From a virus: DNA of 26,336 nt. Of this stretch, positions 7,470 through 15,075 are shown piece by piece. Below the pieces are notes generated by a model. It was not told where the DNA came from, did not search any database, and was given only the letters and a program-made list of their open reading frames with translations. Location of the stretch: positions 1-26,336 of the IMG/VR virus record IMGVR_UViG_3300048589_001333; one strand, 5' to 3'. The translations under genes and the position numbers were made by a program. How positions within the stretch are numbered: the stretch's first letter is position 1; every line of letters begins with the position of its first letter.

Positions 7470-8399
7470 ATGGCTTTGCTTCCGCCCCCGCCCGCCGCGA
7501 CTGTCGCCGCCATCTACGCCACCTACGAGGCGGCAGGCGATGCCGGCTGGCGGGCCCATCTCGGCGCCTCGCAGATCGGTACCGGCTGCGAGCGCGCGCT
7601 CTGGTATGGCTTTCGCTGGGCGACGCGCGCACGGCACACCGGCCGACTGCTGCGGCTGTTCGAGACCGGGAACCTCGCCGAGGCGCGGTTCGTCGCCGAC
7701 CTCCGGCGTATCGGCGTCACCGTGCTCGACATCGATCCGGCGACGGGGCGCCAGTGGACGCTGCGCGATCCCACCGGCCACTTCGGCGGCAGCATGGACG
7801 CGGTGGCGCTCGGCCTGCTCGAGGCCCCGAAGACCTGGCATGTCGTCGAGTTCAAGACGCACAGCGCCAAGTCCTTCGCCAAGCTGACAGCGGAGGGCGT
7901 GGAGAAAGCCAAGCCGCTGCACTGGGCGCAGATGCAGGCCTACATGCAGCTCGCCGCCATCGATCGGGCCTTCTACCTCGCGGTCAACAAGGACACCGAC
8001 GAGCTCTACCAGGAGCGTGTGCACTACGACGCCGAGGCCGGGCTGCGGCTCCTGGCCAAGGCGCGGCGCGTCATCGCCGCCGGTCGCCCGCCGGCACGGA
8101 TCAGCGAGGATCCGGCCTGGTGGGAGTGCCGCTTCTGCGACCATCACGCTGTCTGCCACGAGGGCGCCGCTCCCGAACGCCACTGCCGCTCCTGCCTGCA
8201 TGCCTCGCCAGTAGCGGAGGGCGGCTGGCACTGCACGCGCCATGGCACGCCGCTGGCGCAGCGCGAGCAGGAGGCCGGCTGCGCGGCGCATCTCTACATC
8301 CCTGACCTGGTGCCGGGCGAGCAGGTCGACGTCGGAGAGGATTGGGTCAGCTACCGCCTGCCGGACGGCAGCGCGTGGCGCGATGGGGTGGCAGCATGA
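7470..8399 (+). CDS. Cas4/RecB-like PD-(D/E)XK exonuclease with cysteine clusters
   Basis: A 309-residue nuclease. The core is GSMDAVAL (Asp110), VVEFKTH (Glu127-x-Lys129) and QMQAYMQL (Gln154-Tyr158), the active-site order of the RecB/Cas4 branch of PD-(D/E)XK enzymes. Cys40 in GTGCERALWYG together with Cys220, Cys223 and Cys229 (ECRFCDHHAVC) forms the four-cysteine iron-sulfur arrangement of Cas4 and AddB. A second group, Cys239, Cys242 and Cys255, may bind zinc. The start at 7470 follows the previous stop by 12 bp, and the stop overlaps the helicase start. It probably resects DNA ends to make 3' single strands for the Sak4-like recombinase. Confidence 0.87.
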   Translation: MALLPPPPAATVAAIYATYEAAGDAGWRAHLGASQIGTGCERALWYGFRWATRARHTGRLLRLFETGNLAEARFVADLRRIGVTVLDIDPATGRQWTLRDPTGHFGGSMDAVALGLLEAPKTWHVVEFKTHSAKSFAKLTAEGVEKAKPLHWAQMQAYMQLAAIDRAFYLAVNKDTDELYQERVHYDAEAGLRLLAKARRVIAAGRPPARISEDPAWWECRFCDHHAVCHEGAAPERHCRSCLHASPVAEGGWHCTRHGTPLAQREQEAGCAAHLYIPDLVPGEQVDVGEDWVSYRLPDGSAWRDGVAA

Positions 8400-9979
8400 C
8401 CCTGTCGCTGCGGCCCTATCAGCGCGCCGCGATCGACGCGCTGTACGACTACTTCGGCGGCGCCACAGGCAATCCGCTCGTGGTGATGCCCACCGGCACG
8501 GGGAAGTCGGTCGTCATCGGCGGCTTCATCCGCGAGGCAATCGCCGCCTACGCCGACACCCGCGTGCTTGTCCTCACCCATGTGAAGGAGCTGATCCAGC
8601 AGAACTTTATGGCGCTACTGCGCGCCTGGCCCGAGGCGCCGGCGGGCATCTACTCGGCCGGCCTGTCGCGGCGCGACATCCGGGCGCAGGTGCTGTTCGC
8701 CGGGATCCAGTCGATCCACCGCCATGCCCGGCAGGTGCAGCGCTGCGACCTGGTGCTGATCGACGAGGCCCACCTGCTCGGGCGCAGCGACAGCGGCATG
8801 TATCGCTCCTTCCTGCAGCAGCTGAACGAGATCAATGGCGGGCTGCTCAAGGTAGTCGGCTTCACCGCCACGCCCTACCGGCTCGACAGTGGGCTGCTGC
8901 ACGAGGGCAAGGATCGGCTTTTCACCGACATCGCCTTCGAGGTGCCGGTGCTGGATATGATCCAGCAGGGCTATCTCTGCCCCGTCGTGCCGAAGCACAC
9001 CGAGACGCAGCTCGACGTCGGCGGCGTCGGCACCCGTGGCGGGGAGTTCATCGCGAAGGACCTCGAGGCGGCGGTCGACCGCGACGAGGTCACGCGGGCC
9101 GCGGTGCAGGAGATCATCCAGCACGGCCAGGGTCGCGGCTCCTGGCTGGTGTTCTGCTCCGGCGTCGCACATGCCCGCCATGTCCGCGACGCCATTCGCG
9201 AGCACGGCATCTCGTGCGAGACGGTGACGGGAGACACCCCTGCGCCCGAGCGTGATGGCATCCTGGCCGCCTTCAAGGCGGGACGGCTGCGCTGCGTCAC
9301 CAACGCCAATGTGCTCACCACCGGCTTCGACGCGCCAGGCACCGACCTGATCGCTCTTCTGCGTCCGACCAAGAGCGTCGGCCTCTACGTGCAGATGGTC
9401 GGCCGTGGCACCCGCCTCGCCGAGGGCAAGGATGACTGCCTGGTCCTCGACTTCGCCGGCAACACCGCCAGGCACGGGCCGATCGACAAGGTGGATGGCC
9501 GCAGGAAGGAGCCCGCCGGCGACGGCGAGGCGCCGATCAAGGTCTGCCCCGAGTGCCAGACCATCAACCATGCCAGCGTCCGGCGGTGCATCGCGTGCGA
9601 CTACGAGTTCCCGCCGCCGGAGGTGAAGGTCGCGGCGCAGGCGGCGTCGAACGCCCTGCTGTCGATCCAGGAGCAGGCCGCGTGGTGCGAGGTCACTGGC
9701 ATTCGCTACGCCCGCCACGAGAAGCCCGGCAAGCCGGCCTCGCTGCGCGTCATCTATGAGTGCGGCCTCACCTCGCACAGCGAGTGGGTCTGCTTCGAGC
9801 ACACCGGCTTCCCGCGCGACAAGGCGTGCACATGGTGGCGTCGCCGTGCCCCGCATCTGCCGCCACCAGACACGGTGGAGCAAGCGATGGCTGCGACCAG
9901 CGCACTGCGCCAGCCGCTCGCCATCCAGGTTCGCCCGGTCGGCCAATACACCGAGATCGTCAACGCGAGGTTCGTGTGA
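8396..9979 (+). CDS. SF2 DEAH-type helicase with zinc finger
   Basis: The 527-residue protein starts at the ATG overlapping the nuclease stop. Superfamily-2 motifs are in order: Q-motif near RPYQRAA (Gln9), Walker A PTGTGKS (32-38), DEAH (123-126), TAT (157-159), the second RecA lobe with LVFCSGVAHA and VLTTGFDAP, and motif VI QMVGRGTR (333-340). A four-cysteine zinc finger follows (Cys384, 387, 398, 401). The rest is a C-terminal domain with tryptophans (WVCFEHTGF, CTWWRRRAP). Such helicases are standard in phage replication/recombination modules. Coupling to the nuclease suggests a functional helicase-nuclease pair comparable with RecBCD/AddAB-type end processing. Confidence 0.92.
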   Translation: MTLSLRPYQRAAIDALYDYFGGATGNPLVVMPTGTGKSVVIGGFIREAIAAYADTRVLVLTHVKELIQQNFMALLRAWPEAPAGIYSAGLSRRDIRAQVLFAGIQSIHRHARQVQRCDLVLIDEAHLLGRSDSGMYRSFLQQLNEINGGLLKVVGFTATPYRLDSGLLHEGKDRLFTDIAFEVPVLDMIQQGYLCPVVPKHTETQLDVGGVGTRGGEFIAKDLEAAVDRDEVTRAAVQEIIQHGQGRGSWLVFCSGVAHARHVRDAIREHGISCETVTGDTPAPERDGILAAFKAGRLRCVTNANVLTTGFDAPGTDLIALLRPTKSVGLYVQMVGRGTRLAEGKDDCLVLDFAGNTARHGPIDKVDGRRKEPAGDGEAPIKVCPECQTINHASVRRCIACDYEFPPPEVKVAAQAASNALLSIQEQAAWCEVTGIRYARHEKPGKPASLRVIYECGLTSHSEWVCFEHTGFPRDKACTWWRRRAPHLPPPDTVEQAMAATSALRQPLAIQVRPVGQYTEIVNARFV

Positions 9980-10446
9980 TGAACGCACCATGGAGGACGC
10001 TTCCCACCCATGTGGAGGCTCATGATCCGAGTCCAGAGGAGCGGGCGGAAGAGCGGAAACGGAAGGCGCGCGAAAGGATGCGCGCTTGGCGCAAAGCGAA
10101 TCCGGAGAGGTCCGCGGCGAACAACCGCAGATGGCGAGAAGCGAACCCGGAGAAGGCGCGGCAGGCGCAGCGCAACTGGCGGGCAGCGAACCCGGAGAAG
10201 GTGATCGCACTTCGCACACTCAAGCGAGAGGCGAACCCAGAGAGAGAGCGGGAGGAGCAGCGCGCGCGCCGCGAGAGCACCCGGGAGCAGGCACGCGCAT
10301 ACGCTCGGTCCTACCGCGAAGCAAATCTCCAGCAAGTCCTGGAACGTCAGCGCGCCTACCGCGAGGCGAACCGAGAACAGGAGCGAGCACGCCACCGCGC
10401 TTATCGAGCAGCGAAGAAGGCCGAGCAGCCGCAGGCGGAGGAATGA
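9979..10446 (+). CDS. Charged 15-residue tandem-repeat protein, function unknown
   Basis: The 155-residue product has an N-terminal segment of 27 residues and then eight consecutive 15-residue units (residues 28-147). Typical units are ERSAANNRRWREANP and EKARQAQRNWRAANP; the consensus is about E+.R..+R.WREANP. Units 5-8 are more diverged, with Tyr often replacing Trp (ARSYREAN, QRAYREAN). Arg and Glu dominate, so a long charged helix or helical array that binds nucleic acid is likely. Similar repeats occur near phage HNH or GIY-YIG nucleases, but no nuclease motif is present here. It overlaps the helicase stop and the next start, so it is part of the early operon. Confidence 0.8.
   Translation: MNAPWRTLPTHVEAHDPSPEERAEERKRKARERMRAWRKANPERSAANNRRWREANPEKARQAQRNWRAANPEKVIALRTLKREANPEREREEQRARRESTREQARAYARSYREANLQQVLERQRAYREANREQERARHRAYRAAKKAEQPQAEE
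10060..10419 (+). repeat. Eight in-frame 45-bp coding repeats
   Basis: Eight 45-bp units encode the 15-residue repeats. The first three units share much DNA sequence around 'gcgaacccggagaag' and 'gcgaatccggagagg'; later units keep the protein pattern but diverge at DNA level, so the array is old or under protein-level selection. There are no spacers, which excludes a CRISPR array. Confidence 0.85.
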
Positions 10447-10793
10447 AATGCTGCACCTGCAGACGCCCTGCCTGGCACTGGCTGTGGTGGCACCCAGCGC
10501 GGTCGCTGCGTGTCCATTGGACAGTGCCGTCCTGCTCCCCCACCTGCCTCGCGCTCTGGCCGGACCGCCGCATGGTTGACCCAAACGATCAGGAGGTCGC
10601 AGCGATGCGCACGGCCGGAGACATCGCCGGGCAGTACATCGAGGCGGTCGGCCGCAGCGATATGGCGACCTGGTCGGAGGCGGACTGGCGCGGCTTCATC
10701 GAGGCGATCTGCGGCGCCTATGTCGACTGCCTGATCGAGCAGCAGGTCGCGATCAATCAGGCACTGCATAAGGTGCAGGGGCTGCCGGGATGA
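10443..10793 (+). CDS. DUF6511-like zinc-ribbon phage protein
   Basis: A 116-residue protein starting at the ATG at 10443, overlapping the previous stop. The N-terminus has a four-cysteine ribbon: Cys3, Cys6, Cys31 and Cys35. It is followed by MVDPNDQEVAAMRTAGDIAG and YIEAVGRSDMATWSEADWRG, then a helical end (FIEAICGAYVDCLIEQQ). This is the layout of DUF6511, a small family of phage proteins of unknown function usually found directly before a primase gene, as here (ATGA overlap at 10790). The zinc ribbon suggests nucleic-acid or protein binding; the role is unproven. Confidence 0.75.
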   Translation: MKCCTCRRPAWHWLWWHPARSLRVHWTVPSCSPTCLALWPDRRMVDPNDQEVAAMRTAGDIAGQYIEAVGRSDMATWSEADWRGFIEAICGAYVDCLIEQQVAINQALHKVQGLPG

Positions 10794-13117
10794 CGGAGCA
10801 CGCCTCCTTCATGGCGGAGCACGGGGCGCGGCTGGCCGACAACGGCTATGCCGTCATCCCCATCATGCCAGGCGCCAAAGTGCCGGGGCGGTTCAGCGCC
10901 GGCGAATGGACGCCGTATCCCGACTGGACGCGGCACGCCGACCGCCCGACGAAGCCGTTCGAAATCGACATCTGGCGGCGCTGGCCCGGCTGCGGCGTCG
11001 GCATTGCTTGCGGCGCGGTCGTCGGGCTCGACATCGATATCACCGATGCGGCGCTCGCGATCCAGCTCACCGACTTGGCGGCCGAGATGCTCGGCGAGAC
11101 GTCCTGCCTCCGCATCGGCCAGGCGCCGAAGCGGCTGCTGGTCTATCGGACCGAGACACCCTTCGCGGGACGGAAGCGCCATCCCCTCGAGGTGCTCGCC
11201 CGCGGGCAGCAGTTCGTCGCCCACGCGATCCATCCCGGCACCGGGCAGCCCTACAGCTGGCCGCAGGACAGCCTGCTCGACGTTCCGCTGGCGTCGCTCC
11301 CCGTGGTCACAGAAGCGCAGGCGCTGGACTGGCTCGACCGGGCCTATGGGCTGATCCCCGCGGAGCTCAAGCCGCACACGCTGGTGGGCGACAGCGCCCC
11401 GGCGGGGACGTGGAAGGGCCCCTCCGATCCGCGTGGGACCTTCGAAGCCGTGCGGGCCGCCCTCCAGTTCATCCCGAACGAGGATCTCGACGGCGTCTCC
11501 TGGATCACCATGGGTGCGGCGATCAAGGCGGCGCTGGGTGAGGAGGGCCGGCAGCTCTGGCTCGACTGGTCGCGGCAGTCCTCGAAGTCGGGCGCGTCGG
11601 GCCGCGGCGACACGCCGGAGCGTCGCTGGAAGACCCTACGTCCGCACAGCATCGGCGCCGGCAGCATCTACGCCATGGCGATCGAGCGTGGCTGGGTACC
11701 GCCGGCGGAGATGACCCTGAACGCCGCAGCAGCGGAGCGCGCGACGCAGCCCCATCCCGCCGCGGCCCTTCTGTCGAAAGCGACCCTCATCACGTCGCCC
11801 GCCGTCGCCGCGCCACCGCCGACCTACCGCGTGCCGCCCGAGCTCCTGCAGGTCGATGGCGCGCTGAAGCTGTTCGTCGATTACGCCACCGGCACGGCGG
11901 TGAGTCCGCAACCCTTCCTCGCCCTCGGAGCCGGGCTTTGCCTGATCGGCGCCGTCGCCGGCCGGCGGTATCGGACACCCACCGATCTGCGCAGCAACCT
12001 CTACGCCATCGGCATCGCCGACAGCGGCGGCGGTAAGGACCATGCACGCCGCTGCGCGAAGCGCGTGCTCTATGCCGCAGGGCTCGATCGCTACCTCGGC
12101 GGCGAGGATCTCGCCTCCTCCGCAGGCCTACTCGCATCGCTGCAGATGCATCCCAGCCGCCTGTTCCAGGTCGACGAGTTCGGCCAGTTCCTGCGGCTGG
12201 TGTTGGCGCCGCGCGCGCCCTTCCACAAGGCGGCGATCTGGACGGAACTGACGAAGCTCTACACCTCCGCCTCGGAGGCCTACATCGGCGCCGAATACGC
12301 AGACCAGAAGGCGAAGCCCCGCGTCACCCTGCACCAGCCCTGCGCCTGCCTATGGGGCGTCACCGTGCCGGGCCCGTTCTGGAAGGCCATCGAGGGAGGC
12401 GCCCTCAGCGATGGCTCCCTGGCGCGCTTCCTGATCTTCCTGACCGAGGACGACTATCCCGCGCCGGTCGAGCACCCCGCGGATGCCGAACCGACCGCAG
12501 CACTCGTCGCGTTGCTGCAGGCCATCGCCGGCGGCGTCCCAGGCCACGATCACGGCGGCAACCTGGCGGAGGCCATGCAGGCATCCTCGCCGGTGCGGCC
12601 CTACGTGGTGCCCCTGACGCCGGATGCCCAGGCTGCGATGAGCGCAGTTCGGCAGGAGGCCACCGAGCGCCTGCGGTCCCATAAGGGATCCTTCGCGACG
12701 GCCCTATTCGGGCGCTACGCCGAGAACGCCGCGAAGCTCGCCATGCTCGCCGCGATCAGCCGCGATCCCGCCCAGCCGACGACGGAGGTCCGGGACGTGA
12801 CGTGGGCCGCGCGCCTCGTCGAGCACTCGATCGGCACGCTCCTGCGCGAAGCCGAGCGTCGGGTTTCGGACAACGACACCGAAGCCAAGCACAAGCGGCT
12901 CCTGGAGATCGTGCGTGATGGCGGGCGCCAATCACGCAGCGACATCACGCGGCGATCGCAATTCCTTTCGCGCCGCGAACGCGAAGAGATCCTGGCCTCG
13001 CTGATCGAGGCGGGCCTCGTCATCGCCGAACAGGAGCCCGGCGCAACCAAGCCGACCACCTTCTACAGCGCGGTCAGTCCGGCCTGGCCCGCGCGCGCCA
13101 CGGAGGCCTCACCATGA
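10790..13117 (+). CDS. Bifunctional primase-polymerase with PriCT-2 and DUF3987-like helicase domains
   Basis: The 775-residue protein is the likely replication initiator and primase. Residues 1-165 form a Prim-Pol domain, with GLDIDI supplying Asp81-x-Asp83 and the downstream His in QQFVAHAIHP. Residues about 215-300 are PriCT-2 (FEAVRAALQFIPNEDLDGVS, then WKTLRPHSIGAGSIYAMA). From about 350 it is a DUF3987-like P-loop domain, with Walker A-like IADSGGGKDHA (409-419) and Walker B LFQVDEFG (458-465). Residues 700-765 resemble a winged helix (RSDITRRSQFLSRREREEIL). All three modules look complete. The neighbouring helicase, SSB-like and recombinase genes fit a largely host-independent replication system. 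Confidence 0.9.
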   Translation: MTEHASFMAEHGARLADNGYAVIPIMPGAKVPGRFSAGEWTPYPDWTRHADRPTKPFEIDIWRRWPGCGVGIACGAVVGLDIDITDAALAIQLTDLAAEMLGETSCLRIGQAPKRLLVYRTETPFAGRKRHPLEVLARGQQFVAHAIHPGTGQPYSWPQDSLLDVPLASLPVVTEAQALDWLDRAYGLIPAELKPHTLVGDSAPAGTWKGPSDPRGTFEAVRAALQFIPNEDLDGVSWITMGAAIKAALGEEGRQLWLDWSRQSSKSGASGRGDTPERRWKTLRPHSIGAGSIYAMAIERGWVPPAEMTLNAAAAERATQPHPAAALLSKATLITSPAVAAPPPTYRVPPELLQVDGALKLFVDYATGTAVSPQPFLALGAGLCLIGAVAGRRYRTPTDLRSNLYAIGIADSGGGKDHARRCAKRVLYAAGLDRYLGGEDLASSAGLLASLQMHPSRLFQVDEFGQFLRLVLAPRAPFHKAAIWTELTKLYTSASEAYIGAEYADQKAKPRVTLHQPCACLWGVTVPGPFWKAIEGGALSDGSLARFLIFLTEDDYPAPVEHPADAEPTAALVALLQAIAGGVPGHDHGGNLAEAMQASSPVRPYVVPLTPDAQAAMSAVRQEATERLRSHKGSFATALFGRYAENAAKLAMLAAISRDPAQPTTEVRDVTWAARLVEHSIGTLLREAERRVSDNDTEAKHKRLLEIVRDGGRQSRSDITRRSQFLSRREREEILASLIEAGLVIAEQEPGATKPTTFYSAVSPAWPARATEASP

Positions 13118-13347
13118 AGAATCCCGCTCGCACGAGATATCCCGCATGCCCAAGCCCAGGCGCGCGGCCGGGTTGGGAGGTATCTTCAATAGTTCAATCT
13201 TTCTCGCGCACGCGTGGATACACACGCGCGCCCACGGCCAGGGGCAGAGGTATACCCATTGAAGTATTATTATTATTGAATTTTCTTCCCTCTCCCATGG
13301 GGCTGCCCGCGGGCATGCGCGCGACCGCGCGGGTGGTGCGGCCGTGA
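13114..13347 (+). CDS. Possible small protein in an AT-rich island, 77 aa
   Basis: The ATG overlaps the primase stop (13114-13117) and the TGA overlaps the GTG start of the next ORF (13344-13347), so the frame is coupled at both ends. That is the main evidence for coding. The translated protein (SSIVQSFSRTRGYTRAPTAR, then EVLLLLNFLPSP) does not look like a folded globular protein, and it crosses an AT-rich island with inverted repeats at 13182-13285. The segment may instead be a noncoding insertion or replication signal that happens to stay open. Confidence is low for a functional product. Confidence 0.35.
   Translation: MKNPARTRYPACPSPGARPGWEVSSIVQSFSRTRGYTRAPTARGRGIPIEVLLLLNFLPSPMGLPAGMRATARVVRP
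13182..13285. other. AT-rich island with nested inverted repeats after the primase gene
   Basis: In otherwise very GC-rich DNA, TTCAAT occurs twice (13185-13190, 13193-13198) and its reverse complement ATTGAA twice (13258-13263, 13275-13280), flanking a GC-rich hairpin CGCGTG-6-CACGCG (13211-13228). A run of ATT triplets fills 13266-13277. GAGGTAT is directly repeated (13177-13183, 13247-13253). The layout could be a replication origin with an unwinding element, a regulatory hairpin, or an inserted element. Which one is not decided by sequence alone. Confidence 0.55.
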
Positions 13348-13571
13348 CGCTGCCTGGCGCTCCGCGACCACCGCGGTCGTCCCTCGACCTTGGCCGCAGC
13401 CCGCCAACGGACCGCGACCTCGACGGCATGCGCGCCGCTGCCTGGCATCAGCACGGCGTCGCCGCCCTCACCATCCACGACATCACCGACCCCTGGCTGC
13501 GCCAGGCGGTCATCAACGAGGCCACCCGCCGCTGGGGGTCGCGCAGGACAGGAGATCGCCATGGTCGCTAA
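13344..13571 (+). CDS. Small hypothetical phage protein, 75 aa
   Basis: Starts with GTG at 13344 overlapping the upstream TGA and ends at a TAA at 13569-13571, inside the next gene (11-bp overlap). After a proline-rich start (LPGAPRPPRSSLDLGRSPPT) the protein is helical: RAAAWHQHGVAALTIHDITD and PWLRQAVINEATRRWG, an amphipathic pattern typical of small regulators or adaptor proteins. I know no named family. Its position between the primase and the DUF6456-like gene is typical of early-operon ends. Confidence 0.65.
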   Translation: MTLPGAPRPPRSSLDLGRSPPTDRDLDGMRAAAWHQHGVAALTIHDITDPWLRQAVINEATRRWGSRRTGDRHGR

Positions 13572-14115
13572 GCGCAAGCGCCGGAAGACGCCAAACAACA
13601 CCGCGGAGGACATCGGCCGCCCGAGCCGCTGGCGCCTGCAGCATGGCGGCTTCACCGAAGGCGTCCGCGAGGCGGACCCCGAAACCGGTGGACCGGTCGT
13701 CCACCGCTACGCCATCGACACCCTCGGCGTGATGCTGAACAACGGCACGATCACCCGCGAGATGCACGATGCGGGCGCGATCTTTCGCCGCCAGTTCCGT
13801 GTCGCCGCGCTCGATACGCTGCGTGCCATGCCGCTGATCCGCATCGCCGGCGGTCGCAGCGTCGACACCACGACCGAGCAGCAGTTCCAGGCGCGGGAGA
13901 AGGTGGCGGCGGCGATCGAGGCGCTCGGCGGCCCTGCCAGCCCCGCGGGAGCCTGCGTATGGCATGTCGTGGGCCTCGAGAGCTCCATCACCGAATGGGC
14001 TCGGCGCTCTGGATGGGGCGGGCGACCCATCGGCCATGCGCAGGGGCAGGGCGTGCTGGTGTCGGCGCTTGGGGTGCTGGCGGGGCACTATGGATTGGCG
14101 CAGCGGGTCGGTTGA
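13561..14115 (+). CDS. DUF6456-like phage protein, last gene of the early operon
   Basis: The 184-residue product begins with a basic segment (VAKRKRRKTPNNTAEDIGRP). It continues through RYAIDTLGVMLNNGTITREM and DAGAIFRRQFRVAALDTLRA to the C-terminal pattern VWHVVGLESSITEWARRSGW, GGRPIGHAQGQGVLVSALGV and LAGHYGL. That C-terminal block matches DUF6456, whose members are helical DNA-associated proteins in alphaproteobacteria and their phages. The overlapping start and the last place in the operon are compatible with an antiterminator or late regulator. That role is inference from position only. Confidence 0.7.
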   Translation: MVAKRKRRKTPNNTAEDIGRPSRWRLQHGGFTEGVREADPETGGPVVHRYAIDTLGVMLNNGTITREMHDAGAIFRRQFRVAALDTLRAMPLIRIAGGRSVDTTTEQQFQAREKVAAAIEALGGPASPAGACVWHVVGLESSITEWARRSGWGGRPIGHAQGQGVLVSALGVLAGHYGLAQRVG

Positions 14116-14124
14116 CGCGCCCCC

Positions 14125-14709
14125 CTAGCCTCTCCTCATTTGTCGATCAGATTTCGGGCGTGACCAGAACCTGTCGTCGAGGAAAACGCGATACGTCCCG
14201 CGGTTGGCAGCGAGTTCATGCGCTCGGCACTGGTACTCTCGGTACTGCTTCGGCGTCAGGTTCTTGACGCCGTACCAGGGCGGCAGCGGCTTCGACCCGG
14301 TCGATTCTTGCAATCCATACTGAGTCGGGTTTCGCAATCCATAGGCGACCTTCTCGTCGACGGGAATGTGGAGAAGATGCTCGATCGCGGCCAGCTTGTA
14401 GTTTTCGCGGAGATGATGGTGGCAGGTCGCATCGCGCAAGAACAGGTTAACGGCCTTCGCACAGCGCCCGTACTCCGCTGATAGGCGCTTCTTGCTCAGC
14501 GCCCGACGCAAACCTGCAACCGTCGCCGCATGCCCCTGCTCGAAATCTCCGGACGACAGACCGCTGAACGCGTTCAGATCCAGGTCTCGAAAGAATGCGC
14601 GCACTGCTTCAATCGTTCCCTCCCTTGAACCGCGCAGCGCAGACGCACCGACGCATGCGTTGGCCACGCGGTTCTGCATGAATCGGAGGACATCAGCGTG
14701 CAGCGTCAT
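14125..14709 (-). CDS. Unrecognised orphan protein, 194 aa
   Basis: It stands alone on the minus strand, convergent with the early operon, and has visibly lower GC and less biased codons than its neighbours. I chose the ATG at 14709 because AGAGGAA lies about 9 bases upstream; an in-frame ATG at 14751 has no such site. The protein is helical and basic, with VRAFFRDLDLNAFSGLSS, RLSAEYGRCAKAVNLFLRDA, a His run (CHHHLRENYKLAAIEHLLH) and an aromatic stretch (KPLPPWYGVKNLTPKQYREY). I recognise no domain or enzyme motif. Isolation, strand and composition are those of a phage moron; anti-phage or host-modifying roles are possible but untested. Confidence 0.7.
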   Translation of the reverse strand: MTLHADVLRFMQNRVANACVGASALRGSREGTIEAVRAFFRDLDLNAFSGLSSGDFEQGHAATVAGLRRALSKKRLSAEYGRCAKAVNLFLRDATCHHHLRENYKLAAIEHLLHIPVDEKVAYGLRNPTQYGLQESTGSKPLPPWYGVKNLTPKQYREYQCRAHELAANRGTYRVFLDDRFWSRPKSDRQMRRG

Positions 14710-14957
14710 ATCATCGGCTTCCTCTGTGGTCGCGATCTGAAGAAGCGGCACCGACCACGAATTCTGAAACGCTACATCTTCGCACTACCCAGCGGAATCT
14801 GGATTGGGTAGCTTCTCGATAGTCGCTGAAGATGCGGCTGCCGAGCGACGCTACGGCTCGATTTAGACAGTGGCTCGCGAGCCGATGGTTCCTTCCTGGG
14901 CCTGGCGTATGCGGGGGGCGGAAGCGCGCAACATCGCTAGCGCCTGGCCGGGAATGT
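14710..14957. other. Left part of the gap before the methyltransferase operon
   Basis: The gap between the orphan start (14709) and the methyltransferase start (15076) is 366 bp. This left part must hold the orphan's promoter on the minus strand and possibly a rightward promoter. I see no gene in it: the short plus-strand frames lack ribosome-binding sites and protein-like composition. The right part holds the GGTTCGCAG repeats described separately. Confidence 0.6.
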
Positions 14958-15051
14958 GGTTCGCAGTTCGCACCCTTCGGGCCTGATCTCAATCGCTTAG
15001 CTGCGAACCACCGCCGCGTCGGTTCGCAGCCGCGGTTCGCATGGTTCGCAG
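14958..15051. repeat. GGTTCGCAG repeat cluster (iterons or operators)
   Basis: Exact GGTTCGCAG occurs at 14958-14966, 15021-15029 and 15043-15051. GGTTCGCA occurs at 15034-15041, a shortened GTTCGCA at 14966-14972, and the inverted copy CTGCGAACC at 15001-15009. GCTGCGAACC (15000-15009) and GGTTCGCAGC (15021-15030) make a perfect 10-bp inverted repeat around an 11-bp loop. The cluster ends 24 bp before the first methyltransferase gene. It is probably a protein-binding array controlling that operon, or a replication or partition site. The ParB-like domains of the adjacent proteins make them candidate binders; this is inference. Confidence 0.8.
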
Positions 15052-15075
15052 CCCCTCCTGATCCTGGATGGCCCG

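Noticed and set aside
5835-8291. 818-codon open frame on the minus strand
   Set aside because: It is antisense to four well-supported genes (Sak4-like, DUF669, nuclease and neighbours). Long mirror frames are expected in very GC-rich DNA, and its product is low-complexity with no domain.
8615-10219. 534-codon minus-strand frame
   Set aside because: Shadow of the helicase and repeat-protein genes; no ribosome-binding site or recognisable domain.
10060-10419. Possible CRISPR array
   Set aside because: The 45-bp units are contiguous, in frame and without spacers; they encode a 15-residue repeat.
14958-15051. tRNA T-loop-like GGTTCGCA sequences
   Set aside because: No acceptor stem, anticodon arm or CCA-proximal pairing around them; the motif is repeated many times, so it is an iteron-type repeat.
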